This document shows positions 41,601 through 49,407 of a DNA stretch of 64,000 nucleotides, piece after piece; positions within the stretch are counted from its first letter, which is position 1; each line of letters opens with the position of its first letter. The translations under genes and the position numbers were made by a program. The stretch spans positions 535,501 to 599,500 of the forward strand of contig NZ_CP051428.1 in assembly GCF_012676905.1 (NCBI RefSeq). Reading direction: 5' to 3'. The DNA comes from Paenibacillus albicereus. Its GTDB lineage: Bacteria > Bacillota > Bacilli > Paenibacillales > Paenibacillaceae. Under the pieces are notes generated by a model that made no database searches, was not told where the DNA came from, and saw nothing but the letters and a program-made list of their open reading frames with translations.

Positions 41601-42959
41601 GGCGAAGTCCTCCTCGCCGGTGCGCCAGCCCATCGCGCTCAGGCCGTAGTCGAGACCGCCGTAGGCGACGTCGGTGACGGTGCGGCTGTAGACGGTCGCG
41701 CTGACGGTCGCCTCGTAGTGGCGGCTCGGACTGTTCGCCGCGCCGACGGAGATGGCGAGCTGGCTGGAAGCCGGGGAGCCCATCGAGTAGTAGTAGCGGC
41801 CCTCGTCCGCGGCGTTGCCGTTCGCGACGACGGCGACGACGCCGGCGAGCACGGCGTTGTTGACCGCGATCGAGTCCGGGGAGAACGGGTCCTTGACTTC
41901 GTCGGCGCCGAGCGACAGGTTGATGACGTCCATGCCGTCCTTCACCGCGCGCTCGATGCCGTCGATGACTTGCGCCGAGGAGCCGGACGCGCGGCCGGTC
42001 TCGGCATTGAAGCCGAGCACCTTGTAGGCGTGCAGCTCGGCCTCGTAGGCGACGCCCTTTTGCACGACATCCGCGTCCGCTGCCGCGCGGCCGACGATCG
42101 TGCCGGAGACATGCGTGCCGTGGGTCGTTCCCGTGTTGCCGGTAGCGGCGTTCGGGATTTCCTCGTAGGGATCGTCGGTGTTGAAATACGAGTCGTGGCC
42201 GCCCTTGTACGCGCCGGCCAGATCCGGATGCAGGTAATCCACGCCGGTGTCGATGACGCCGACCTTGAGGCCTCGGCCCGTCAGCCCTGCGGCCCACGCG
42301 GCCGGAACCCCGAGCTGCTCCAGCGGATCGATGTCGCATTTGCACTCGGACGAAATCGCTGTCGGCGAGACGGTCTCCGCCGGGATGGCGGTGTACGTCA
42401 GGTTTTCATGGATCGACTTGACGCCCGGGAGCAGGGCGAGCAGCGGGATCTGATTCGCCGGCAGCTCGACCTCCATGCCGTTCAGCACCGTGTCGTAGCG
42501 GTAGCTGACCTTCAGCGACAGGCCGCGCTGGCGTGCGGCGGCGAGCAGCGCCTCCTGCTCGGCGTCGACCTCCTCCGGCGTCACCGCATCGGACGTCGCG
42601 GCCAGCCCTTGGCGGGCGGCGAACTCGGCTTCGGCGACCGCGGCTCCGTCGAGCTGCAGGATGACCTTGACGCGGGCCGAGGACTTCGTATCGAGATTCG
42701 GCGAGATGAGCGCCGGCGTCGTGCCGGCCGAGGCGAGTCCCCGCGCCAGCGACGGGGCGGGAGCGGCGCCGGACAGCGCCAGACCTTGCTGCAAGCGGCT
42801 CTGGAGCAGCGCCTGCGAGGCGGCCGAGGCGGATACGGATTCCGCCAGCCCGCTGCCTGACGAGGCGGCGGGGGAGGCGTATGCGCCGCCGGGCAGCAGC
42901 AGGGAGGCCGCCAGCGCGGCGGCGACGAAGTTGATTTTGTAACCTTTCTTGACCATCAT
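38658..42959 (-). CDS. Secreted subtilisin-like (S8) serine protease with degenerate SLH-like C terminus
   Basis: 1433 residues. A signal peptide (about 1-28, ending GAYASPA), an I9-like propeptide region (about 90-190), then the S8 catalytic domain: Asp237 in VGVIDTGVDYLHP, His280 in HGTHVSGT, Asn380, Ser643 in SGTSMASPH. A PA-type insert lies at about 430-590. Beta-rich domains follow, including a LSPDGDGVNDT segment, then repeated bacterial Ig-like modules. The last ~150 residues contain one recognisable SLH-like motif (FTDIAASPYKSSIQRLADK) and a decayed second half. CKCDI before the catalytic domain is shared with the upstream paralogue. It is exported, perhaps wall-associated. The gene is a tandem duplicate of 43205-47335. 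Confidence 0.93.
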   Translation of the reverse strand: MMVKKGYKINFVAAALAASLLLPGGAYASPAASSGSGLAESVSASAASQALLQSRLQQGLALSGAAPAPSLARGLASAGTTPALISPNLDTKSSARVKVILQLDGAAVAEAEFAARQGLAATSDAVTPEEVDAEQEALLAAARQRGLSLKVSYRYDTVLNGMEVELPANQIPLLALLPGVKSIHENLTYTAIPAETVSPTAISSECKCDIDPLEQLGVPAAWAAGLTGRGLKVGVIDTGVDYLHPDLAGAYKGGHDSYFNTDDPYEEIPNAATGNTGTTHGTHVSGTIVGRAAADADVVQKGVAYEAELHAYKVLGFNAETGRASGSSAQVIDGIERAVKDGMDVINLSLGADEVKDPFSPDSIAVNNAVLAGVVAVVANGNAADEGRYYYSMGSPASSQLAISVGAANSPSRHYEATVSATVYSRTVTDVAYGGLDYGLSAMGWRTGEEDFASIIGTGPVEAVYAGLGAESDYDGLDAEGKLVLVSRGSLAFVDKAAIAKAQGARALIIFNGLNAGAAANLSESIPGRDGFIGPVGFFGDSFRYLPTFDMEGAPGRELARIVLAHPGAAFTLQFGADYPLTVEPGDRMAGFSSRGPASDGRLGIKPDVIAPGVNILSTWPAYGKTNPDASYDEAYNRISGTSMASPHTAGLALLLRQQHPEWTPMDIRAALANTADTIYDETGTRYDVYSQGGGRADIAQAIRTPAVLQTVEPLQLLDGGLYPLDVTNFGSSYSFGVVPAGTAAPSAQLRVKNTSGSAVTYAASVELHPSVTSDPANPVETPDVSKLAVSLAGLAGGGVTAPAGGTASFSLNASVADDAAEGAYEGSVVLTAPGLPTLRLPFALHVGDSLPDNGFGIQDLTLSSPILSPDGDGVNDTIDASFTLHAERVNIIDLEVYDENDDFVGLLFLADAGIGSSFPAGRYTVSGLDEMYYDSYDEDGRPIYKKLPEGTYTLYVVATEVNASGQLANQYSTTKSMAVAYNKTELGLVANAKEAFQAKVVNTTAVGKPVLELPVRQGVSYAVTGSDRPELISADGVLAARPKTDDTVTLTVTIASAKVPTIRDAVQVPVALKGVPAELGDRALKGVLRPAQTKAQLKASVSADGLVTVTDADIAAALKGAKKPLALVVNGSWLEDGGAVRLSLSASQAAALAKAPLGSSIALNAGRAAAELPLYLLASLPKGAGAELAIRDAAGQAAAFAAARPGVTLLGAPVAFELGSVASPGSAPKPLPVPESAFARHAFVLDTGIDASKAGALYRHGSQALPAPSTFAANADGTTTVTVSHPGYAVYAAAKRTAAFTDIAASPYKSSIQRLADKLLIDGTSETKFSPKTRLTLAQFDDLISRAFGLPPLDGGTFADSVAASGAGAAFSPLNADARTIASGAGLLGGGAASASSTLGGLAGKWYTSVPVISREAAAGLIEQLLSAAKLI

Positions 42960-43103
42960 TTCCCTTCTTTCCGAATGGATTTTGCGGTGGCTTGGAATTC
43001 GCCGCCGAACGGCCGCTTCCTGCCGCAGCGGGCAGAAACAGGCCTAAAAGATCAGAAAAATCAGATAAATGTCGAAACAGTGAGATTACAGGACTAAAAC
43101 AGA

Positions 43104-43149
43104 GCTTGAAAGAGAAAGGCGCCAGGATCGATTGTCGAATCCTGGCGCC
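43104..43149 (-). terminator. Terminator between the two protease genes
   Basis: GGCGCCAGGAT (43118-43128) pairs with ATCCTGGCGCC (43139-43149). On the minus strand it is followed by TTTCTCTTTC. The remainder of the gap to 42959 is AT-richer than average and probably holds the second gene's promoter. Confidence 0.7.
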
Positions 43150-43204
43150 TGTCGGGCGATGCGGCCGGATCATCGGGGGAGCGAATCCCCGGCCTAGGTG
43201 AGCC

Positions 43205-46200
43205 TTAGATCAGCTTGGCGCCGCTCAGCAGCTTGTGCAGCACGGTCGCCGCCGCTTCGCGCGTCGTCGAGCCGAGCGGATCGAAGGCGCCGGCGGAGCC
43301 TTCCATCAGGCCGGCCGCGGACACGGCGGCGATGCTGTCCTTCGCGAACGCGCCGAATTTGCCGGCGTCGCTGTAGGTCGTGAATTTGCCGCTGTCCGGC
43401 TTGGCGCCGGCCAGGTCGGCCGCTTTGGCCAGCATGACGGCCAGCTCCTGGCGGCTGATGATGCCGTTCGGACGGAACGTGCCGTCGGCGTAGCCGTTGA
43501 TGAGGCCGGCCGCGTAGGCCGCGCTGACGGCATCCGCGTACCAGGCGCCGGCAGCCAGATCGGAGAACGGAGCCTTGGCCGTCGCCGTGAGGCCGAGGCC
43601 GCGCGTCAGCATCGCCGCGAATTCGGCGCGGGTGACGCTGGCTTTCGGCGTGAAGGCTCCGGCTGCGGTGCCGTTCAGCAGCAGCTTGTCGGACAGCGAC
43701 TGGATGCGGGACTGGGCCCACGAGCCGGCGATGTCGGCGAAGGCCGCGCTGCCTTTTGCGGCAGCATAGGTGGAGAAGCCTGGGCGGCTGACGACGACGG
43801 TCGTCGTGCCGTCCGCATGGGTGGCGAATACGGCTGGAGCCGGAGCTTGCTTGCCGCTCGCGAGGAACAGCACGCCCGCTTTTTCGGCGGAGACGCCTTT
43901 GTCCAGCGTGAAGCTGCGCTTCAGGAACGTCTTGGACGACACGCTCAGCGGAGCGGAGCCGCTCGCGCTCACGACGTTCGCTTCGAAGGCGACGGGCGTG
44001 CCGAGCACGGCCGCGCCGGAGAACTTGGCCGCTTCATCCGCAGCAGGGCGGATGACCAGCTCCAGTCCGCTGCCGGCCGGCACGGAGGCGAGCGCGGACA
44101 GAGGCAGCTCGAGCGATTCCTTGCCGGTGTTCAGGTAGAGCGCGCTGCCGGCCGGAGCCGTGCCGAGCAGCTTGACTTGATCGGCCGTCAGGCTCAGCTT
44201 GGACGCTTTGCCGGCTTCGGCCGCAGCGTTCACGACGAGCGCCAGCTTGACGCTGCCGGTGCCGATCGCCGCTTGCAGGTCGGCATAGGTGACCGTCGTG
44301 ACGGTCGCTGCGCTTTCCGAGGCGGTCGTGCTCTTCACAGCCGTCAACGCCAGCCCTTGGGCGGCGATGGCTTTCAGAGCCTCGCCCGCTGCCGCAGGCG
44401 TCGGAGTCGGGGACGGAGCGACGATCGGGCCCGGGAAGAAGCCGCCGCCGTTGCCATTGCCTGTGCTGTAGTTGCTGTTGACGACGGAGAACGGAATGTA
44501 GCCGAGCGTCTGGGCCGCGACGTTGCCGTTCGCGATCTTGGCCGCCACGATCGTGAACGCGTAGGAGCCGTCCTTGAGCGCTCCTTTAACATCCTTGTAG
44601 TCCGCGTCGAGCGAGTAGATGCCGTTGAAGCTATGCTTGTACGTCTTCCTCTCCAGCGGCTTGGAAGAGCCGGTGGCGTCGGTGACGTTCAGGTAGCCGA
44701 TCGTATCGTCATTGAGGTCGGAGATGGCCACCTCGTAATAGTTCATGCCTTCCGCGGCGAGGCGGAAGCTCAGCTCGATGCTGTCGTTCGTGCCGTCGCC
44801 GTTCGGAGACAGCTGGCGTGAGGTGAGCGCCACGTCCTGGATGCCGTAGCCCGTATCCGGCTTCTGGTCGCCGACGTGGACGACGAACGGAATGCGCAGG
44901 TCCGGCTGGCCGGCCGACTTCAGCACGACGGAGCCCTCGTAGACGCCCGTTTTCGCATCGTCAGCCGGCTTGACGCTCAGGCTGAACGGCTGCTTGCTGT
45001 AGGCGTCGGCCGTCACCGTGCTGCCCGTCAGCCCGCCGAACGATACGCTGATCTTGTCCGTATCCGGCGTGGCGATCGGCTTGGCCGGATCGGACGTCAC
45101 GCTCTTGTGCAGCTCGTAGGAAGCCGTGTAGGTCAGCGCCTTGTCGGAGACGTTGTTCAGCTGAAGCGTGACCGACTTCTCGGCGCTGCCGGCAGCCATG
45201 ACGCCGAAGCTGGCGTTGTCGCCGTAGTTGGTCGTCGGCACCGGATTCATGTTCACGTCGTACAGCGTCAGCTGCTCGACCGTCTGCAGCAGGGCTGGAG
45301 TCTCCAGCGCCTTGGCGACGTTGACGCGGCCTGCGCCTTGGGAATAGACGTCGTAGCGGATGCCGTCCTCGTCGAAGATCGGGTCGGCCGTATTGGCCAG
45401 CGCCGCGCGGATGTCGAACGGCGTCCACTCTGGATGCGCCTGCTGCAGCAGCGCCGCGAGGCCGGCTACGTGAGGCGTGGCCATGCTCGTGCCGCTGCTG
45501 CGGCTGTAGGCTTCGTCGTAGGACGCGCCTTGGATGCCCTTGCCGTAGGCCGGCCAGGTGGACATGACCGCGACGCCCGGAGCGACGACGTCCGGCTTGA
45601 TGCCGAGGATGCCGTCGGCGTTCGGACCGCGCGAGCTGAAGCCGGCCATGCGGTCGCCCGGATCGAGCTCGGCCGTGTACTCCGCGAAGTCGAAGCGGAC
45701 GCTGGAGTCCTTCGCAGACAGGGCGAAGCGCGCCAGCGCGCGGCCGGTCTTGCCGTCCAGGTCAAGCACCGGCACGGTGAAGCCGTCGCCGAAGAAGTTG
45801 CCGATAGGTCCATCGCGGTCTACGCCGTTGCTGTCTACGATGGACTCCGTCAGGATGGCCTTGCCCGAGGCGTCGGCGTTGCCGTTGAAGATGACGACCG
45901 CCTTGGCGCCGTGGTCGCGGGCCTGCTTGAACTTGTCGACGAACGTCGTCGAGCCGCGGGAGAGAAGCACGATCTTGCCCTCCACATCCTTGCCGACGTA
46001 ATCTTTCTCTGCGCCGATGTTGACGTAGATGGCTTCTTGCTGTCCGGTGCCGATCTCGGATGCGAAGTCGTTGTGCTTGATCATCCAGGAGACGATCGGC
46101 AGGTCCAGGTCGTAGACGGAGCCGGTCACCGTCTCCAGGCTGTCCTTGCGGTAGACGGATGCGGTGACCTCCGCGCCGTACGTCTCGCTCGGGCTCGTGG

Positions 46201-47335
46201 CCGCGCCTACCGAGATGGACAGCTGGCTGGAAGCCGGGGAGCCCATGGAGTAGAAGTGCTGCTCCGAGTCCTCCGCGTTGTTGCCGTTCGCCACGACGGC
46301 GACGACGCCGGCGAGCACGGCGTTGTTGAGCGCGATCGCGTCCGGCGTGAACGCGTCCTTGGCGTCGTCGGAGCCGAGCGACAGGTTGATGACGTCCATG
46401 CCGTCCTCGACCGCATGCTCGATGCCGTCGATGACCTGCGCCGAGGAGCCGGAGGAGCGGCCGGTCTCATAGTTGAAGCCGAGCACCTTGTACACATGCA
46501 GCTCGGACTCGTAGGCGACGCCTTTTTGCGAGTACTCGGTCTGGTTCGCTTCACGCGCCGCGATCGTGCCGGACACATGCGTGCCGTGCGACGTGCCGGT
46601 GTTTTTCGTCGCCGCGTCCGGAATTTCCTCATAAGGGTCATCATCGTTGAAATAGGAGTCGTAGCCGCCTTTATAGGCGTCCTTCAGATCGGGATGGAGG
46701 TAGTCGACGCCGGTGTCGATGACGCCGACCTTGATGCCTTTGCCGGTGATGCCCTTGGCCCAGGCGTCCGTCGCTCCGATCTGCTTCAGCGGACTGATGT
46801 CGCACTTGCAGTCGGCCGGGTCGGCGCCAAGCGCAGTCGGGCTCGTATCCGGGATGGAATAGAAGGTCCGGTTCTCATAGACCGATTTGACTCCGGAGAG
46901 GGAAGCGAGCTTCGGAATCTGGTTGGCCGGCAGCTCGATCTCCATGCCGTTGAGCACGGTATCGAACTGGTACGATACGTCCAGGGCGATGCCGCTGGCC
47001 TTGGCTTGGGAGAGGAAGCGCGATTGCTGCGAGCTGATCTTCGCCTCGGTCGCCTCGGCGCTCAGGGACTTGACGCCCATTTTCGCGGCGTACTTGCCCT
47101 CGGAGATGGAAGCTCCGTCGAGCTGGACGATGACCTTGATCTTTTCGGAGGAGGTCGTATCCAGGCGCGGGGAGATGAGAGGCTGCAGGCCTTTGGACAG
47201 GCTTCCGGCCAGAATGCCCGGCGTGACGGCCGGCTCGGCCGCCGCAGCCGTCGAGGCGAACGGCGTCAGCACGAGCGCTGCGGTCAGCGTGGCGGACAGC
47301 GCTTTGGAGATGGCTTTGCGAGTAGAGTTCGGCAA
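43205..47335 (-). CDS. Secreted S8 serine protease anchored by three SLH domains
   Basis: 1376 residues from a TTG start at 47335 (AGAAGG upstream; no ATG fits the signal peptide). Signal peptide about 1-33 (TPFASTAAAAEP). The S8 domain has Asp207 in VGVIDTGVDYLHP, His250 in HGTHVSGT and Ser617 in SGTSMATPH, with a PA-type insert at about 430-560. A LSPNGDGTNDS segment and Ig-like modules follow, then a PSPTPTPAAA linker. Three SLH domains end the protein (FADIAGSWAQSRIQSLSDK, FSDLAAGAWYADAVSAAY and YSDAGKFGAFAKDSI). SLH domains bind pyruvylated wall polymer, so the protease should be displayed on the cell surface. Its leader has a promoter and a 5' stem-loop. Confidence 0.94.
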   Translation of the reverse strand: MPNSTRKAISKALSATLTAALVLTPFASTAAAAEPAVTPGILAGSLSKGLQPLISPRLDTTSSEKIKVIVQLDGASISEGKYAAKMGVKSLSAEATEAKISSQQSRFLSQAKASGIALDVSYQFDTVLNGMEIELPANQIPKLASLSGVKSVYENRTFYSIPDTSPTALGADPADCKCDISPLKQIGATDAWAKGITGKGIKVGVIDTGVDYLHPDLKDAYKGGYDSYFNDDDPYEEIPDAATKNTGTSHGTHVSGTIAAREANQTEYSQKGVAYESELHVYKVLGFNYETGRSSGSSAQVIDGIEHAVEDGMDVINLSLGSDDAKDAFTPDAIALNNAVLAGVVAVVANGNNAEDSEQHFYSMGSPASSQLSISVGAATSPSETYGAEVTASVYRKDSLETVTGSVYDLDLPIVSWMIKHNDFASEIGTGQQEAIYVNIGAEKDYVGKDVEGKIVLLSRGSTTFVDKFKQARDHGAKAVVIFNGNADASGKAILTESIVDSNGVDRDGPIGNFFGDGFTVPVLDLDGKTGRALARFALSAKDSSVRFDFAEYTAELDPGDRMAGFSSRGPNADGILGIKPDVVAPGVAVMSTWPAYGKGIQGASYDEAYSRSSGTSMATPHVAGLAALLQQAHPEWTPFDIRAALANTADPIFDEDGIRYDVYSQGAGRVNVAKALETPALLQTVEQLTLYDVNMNPVPTTNYGDNASFGVMAAGSAEKSVTLQLNNVSDKALTYTASYELHKSVTSDPAKPIATPDTDKISVSFGGLTGSTVTADAYSKQPFSLSVKPADDAKTGVYEGSVVLKSAGQPDLRIPFVVHVGDQKPDTGYGIQDVALTSRQLSPNGDGTNDSIELSFRLAAEGMNYYEVAISDLNDDTIGYLNVTDATGSSKPLERKTYKHSFNGIYSLDADYKDVKGALKDGSYAFTIVAAKIANGNVAAQTLGYIPFSVVNSNYSTGNGNGGGFFPGPIVAPSPTPTPAAAGEALKAIAAQGLALTAVKSTTASESAATVTTVTYADLQAAIGTGSVKLALVVNAAAEAGKASKLSLTADQVKLLGTAPAGSALYLNTGKESLELPLSALASVPAGSGLELVIRPAADEAAKFSGAAVLGTPVAFEANVVSASGSAPLSVSSKTFLKRSFTLDKGVSAEKAGVLFLASGKQAPAPAVFATHADGTTTVVVSRPGFSTYAAAKGSAAFADIAGSWAQSRIQSLSDKLLLNGTAAGAFTPKASVTRAEFAAMLTRGLGLTATAKAPFSDLAAGAWYADAVSAAYAAGLINGYADGTFRPNGIISRQELAVMLAKAADLAGAKPDSGKFTTYSDAGKFGAFAKDSIAAVSAAGLMEGSAGAFDPLGSTTREAAATVLHKLLSGAKLI

Positions 47336-47369
47336 GCAGGAACCTTCTTTCTGTAGGAGGATAAGAGCG

Positions 47370-47428
47370 TTGTTGAAATGACAGCTAAAATAACATCGGC
47401 GGTCGATAATTCTGTCATCTTTCAACAA
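47370..47428 (-). promoter_or_regulatory. 5' leader stem-loop of the SLH protease mRNA
   Basis: TTGTTGAAATGACAG (47370-47384) is complementary to CTGTCATCTTTCAACAA (47412-47428) apart from a two-base bulge. The predicted transcript start (about 47431) places this stem at the extreme 5' end of the mRNA. Confidence 0.6.
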
Positions 47429-47437
47429 AGTAATCTA

Positions 47438-47466
47438 AGAATACTCTGACAAATTAGGCTTGTCTA
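47438..47466 (-). promoter_or_regulatory. Predicted promoter of the SLH protease gene
   Basis: On the minus strand TAGACA (47461-47466), 17 bp, TATTCT (47438-47443), in an AT-rich stretch. Confidence 0.5.
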
Positions 47467-47846
47467 GCAGAAATTAGGCGATTTATTTCCTTGAAATTCG
47501 CGTCTACGCGCTGAAACTTTGCTGAATAATTGCGGTAATGCTTTACTATAATGATTTAAATCAGCGAATCCTATAGAATAAAAGAGGACATGGACCTGCT
47601 GAACGGCCTGTGCATGAGCGAGGAGTCATGTTTTCCATATGGGTCTATGTAACTATAACTAACACGGATCGACAGGGGGCGCGCGAAGGAGCCGAACAAG
47701 CGGGAAAGGAGCCGAAGGATAGATCGAGGAGAATAAGGCAGCTCGGTGGAGGCGGGTCGGCATTGCGCTGGACGAACACCGTGGAAGCCGCGACTCCGGG
47801 TCCGTTCAAGGCAGCGGCTGTTGGAACTTGGCACGGCCGTGCCCGG

Positions 47847-48031
47847 CTAACGAAACGGAGGAGCGCTATTCGGCTTTTTTGAGGCTCGTTTGGAATCTAG
47901 CGAAACTCAGAAGCGTTATTTGCTTTGAAAGCGGGGTTTGGCTTGGGAATCGGGTCTGGTAAAGGTTCTGTGTTTCGTTAGAGAAATCAGGACCCTGTTT
48001 TGGAACGAATAGCGCTCTGGAGTTTCGTTAG
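47847..48031. repeat. 185-bp dispersed element, copy C
   Basis: Forward arms CTA(A/G)CGAAAC start at 47847 and 47897. Inverted arms GTTTCGTTAG end at 47981 and 48031. Length and spacing are identical to copies A and B. The surrounding 47467-48328 contains no gene I can support. Confidence 0.9.
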
Positions 48032-48038
48032 AAAGGAA

Positions 48039-48150
48039 GGGGGCGGTCAAGCGAAACGTCCGTCCGCAGCAAAGGGGGCGGTCAAGCGAAACGTCCGTCC
48101 GCAGCAAAGGGGGCGGTCAAGCGAATCGTCCGTCCGCAGCAAAGGGGGCG
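48039..48150. repeat. Three and a fraction tandem 35-bp units
   Basis: GGGGGCGGTCAAGCGAA starts at 48039, 48074 and 48109, with a partial fourth at 48144. Units contain CGTCCGTCCGCAGCAAA. The array starts 8 bp after element copy C. Confidence 0.9.
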
Positions 48151-48157
48151 ATACGTC

Positions 48158-48363
48158 GGACGCCGGCTCCGCAAACGCGAGCCAACCGGCGAGACGCCAG
48201 CCCGACCCGCACCGACCGTTGCTGTCACAATCCCCGCCGGTACCGGTCGGGCGACACGCCGGACGCCGGCTCCGCAAACGCCAGCTAACCGGCGATACGC
48301 CAGCCCGACCCGCAGCGACCCGCTGCTGTCACAATCCCCGCCGGTACCGGTCGGGCGACACGC
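48158..48363. repeat. 103-bp tandem duplication overlapping the 3' end of an AraC gene
   Basis: Copies at 48158-48260 and 48261-48363 begin GGACGCCGGCTCCGCAAACG and end with the same CCGCCGGTACCGGTCGGG-containing segment. The second copy includes the last ~35 coding bases and stop of the AraC gene. Confidence 0.88.
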
Positions 48364-49246
48364 CCATGAGCCGCTTGAACAGGCGGCTGAAGTGGGCGGG
48401 ATGCTTGAAGCCGACCGCATAGCCGACGTCGGTGACGGAGGCGTCCGGCTCCAGCAGGAAGCGGATGCGCGCCTGGTTGATGCGCTGGCGGTAGATGTAC
48501 TCGAACAGCGGCACGCCGGTCACCTCCTTGAACGAGCGCGACAGGTAGGAGCGGCTCACGTGCAGCTCGCCGGCGATGCGGCCGAGCTCCAGCTCCTCGC
48601 CCAGATGCAGCTCGACGTAGTCCATCGTCTCCTGGGCGATCGCTTCCTTGTCGCGGGAGCCGCGCGCGCCTCCGCCCGCTCCCAGGAGCAAAGGCTCGCG
48701 GCAGCGCTCGTAGACGAAGCAGAGCAGGTCCTCGAACGCGAGCCGCAGCCGCCTCGCGGCGGCCGGGCTGTCCTCCTGCTGATGCCGGTGCATGCGCAGG
48801 AGCAGCTCCTCCGCCTCGGCCCGCAGCGGGCCGCGCAGCTGCAGCCGGTAGTTGCGCAGCTCCTCGAACGGCTGCAGCAGCGGCACGGAGCCGGGCAGGC
48901 CGGTGCGGGGAGACGGCGGCCCGCTCGGCCGGTCCCGCTGCGTGCCCTCGTCGGCGGAGGGCATCCCCCCGAGCGCGCGCAGCGGCTCCGGGTCGAAGTG
49001 GACGATGCTGCGCACGTAGGGCGCTTGCCCGGACACCTTCGGCCGGTGCAGCGTCATGCCGTACATCAGCAGCAGGTCGCCCGGCTCCAGCCGGTAGATC
49101 CGGTTGCCGATCAGGTAGGTGCAGTCGCCTTCATGAAAATAGTAGATTTCGTAGAACGAATGGGAATGGAATTCCTGGTGGATGGGATGGTCCGAACGGT
49201 AAGAGAATTCAAGCATTCCTTGGCGGTCGCTGCTGGCCGGAAGCAT
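48329..49246 (-). CDS. AraC family transcriptional regulator with cupin domain
   Basis: 305 residues. The N-terminal cupin (HQEFHSHSFYEIYYFHEGDCTYLIG, LEPGDLLLMYG) senses a small molecule. The C-terminal double helix-turn-helix (GRIAGELHVSRSYLSRSFKEVTG, VGYAVGFKHPAHFSRLFKRLMGVSPDRYR) is canonical. The start is at 49246, with GAGGAGG eight bases upstream; an upstream ATG at 49282 lacks a ribosome site. It could control the sugar oxidoreductase operon at 51133-54355, but it is separated from it by two plus-strand genes, so this is only a suggestion. Confidence 0.9.
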   Translation of the reverse strand: MLPASSDRQGMLEFSYRSDHPIHQEFHSHSFYEIYYFHEGDCTYLIGNRIYRLEPGDLLLMYGMTLHRPKVSGQAPYVRSIVHFDPEPLRALGGMPSADEGTQRDRPSGPPSPRTGLPGSVPLLQPFEELRNYRLQLRGPLRAEAEELLLRMHRHQQEDSPAAARRLRLAFEDLLCFVYERCREPLLLGAGGGARGSRDKEAIAQETMDYVELHLGEELELGRIAGELHVSRSYLSRSFKEVTGVPLFEYIYRQRINQARIRFLLEPDASVTDVGYAVGFKHPAHFSRLFKRLMGVSPDRYRRGL

Positions 49247-49336
49247 ATCGTTCGCCTCCTCGTGGACGGATAGTGCCAGCATAGCATCCCCGCCCCCTGG
49301 GAGGCTACCCTGGGGATGAACGGCGCTGCGGCCCTC

Positions 49337-49365
49337 TTGATGCCGGGAGCCGGCCGGGGTACGAT
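49337..49365 (+). promoter_or_regulatory. Predicted sigma-A promoter of the WYL regulator gene
   Basis: TTGATG (49337-49342), 17 bp, TACGAT (49360-49365), 42 bp before the start codon. Confidence 0.6.
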
Positions 49366-49407
49366 AGCCGCAAGGAACCGAGCTGGACGGAAAAGGAGGA
49401 TGGGCCG

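Noticed and set aside
38616-42860. A plus-strand open frame of over 1400 codons opposite the downstream protease gene
   Set aside because: It is the antisense shadow of a high-GC gene. It has no ribosome site, no recognisable domain and an Arg/Ala/Gly-biased composition, while the minus-strand frame carries complete S8 motifs.
44876-47356. A plus-strand open frame of 826 codons opposite the SLH protease gene
   Set aside because: Antisense shadow; the minus strand encodes the signal peptide, catalytic triad and SLH domains.
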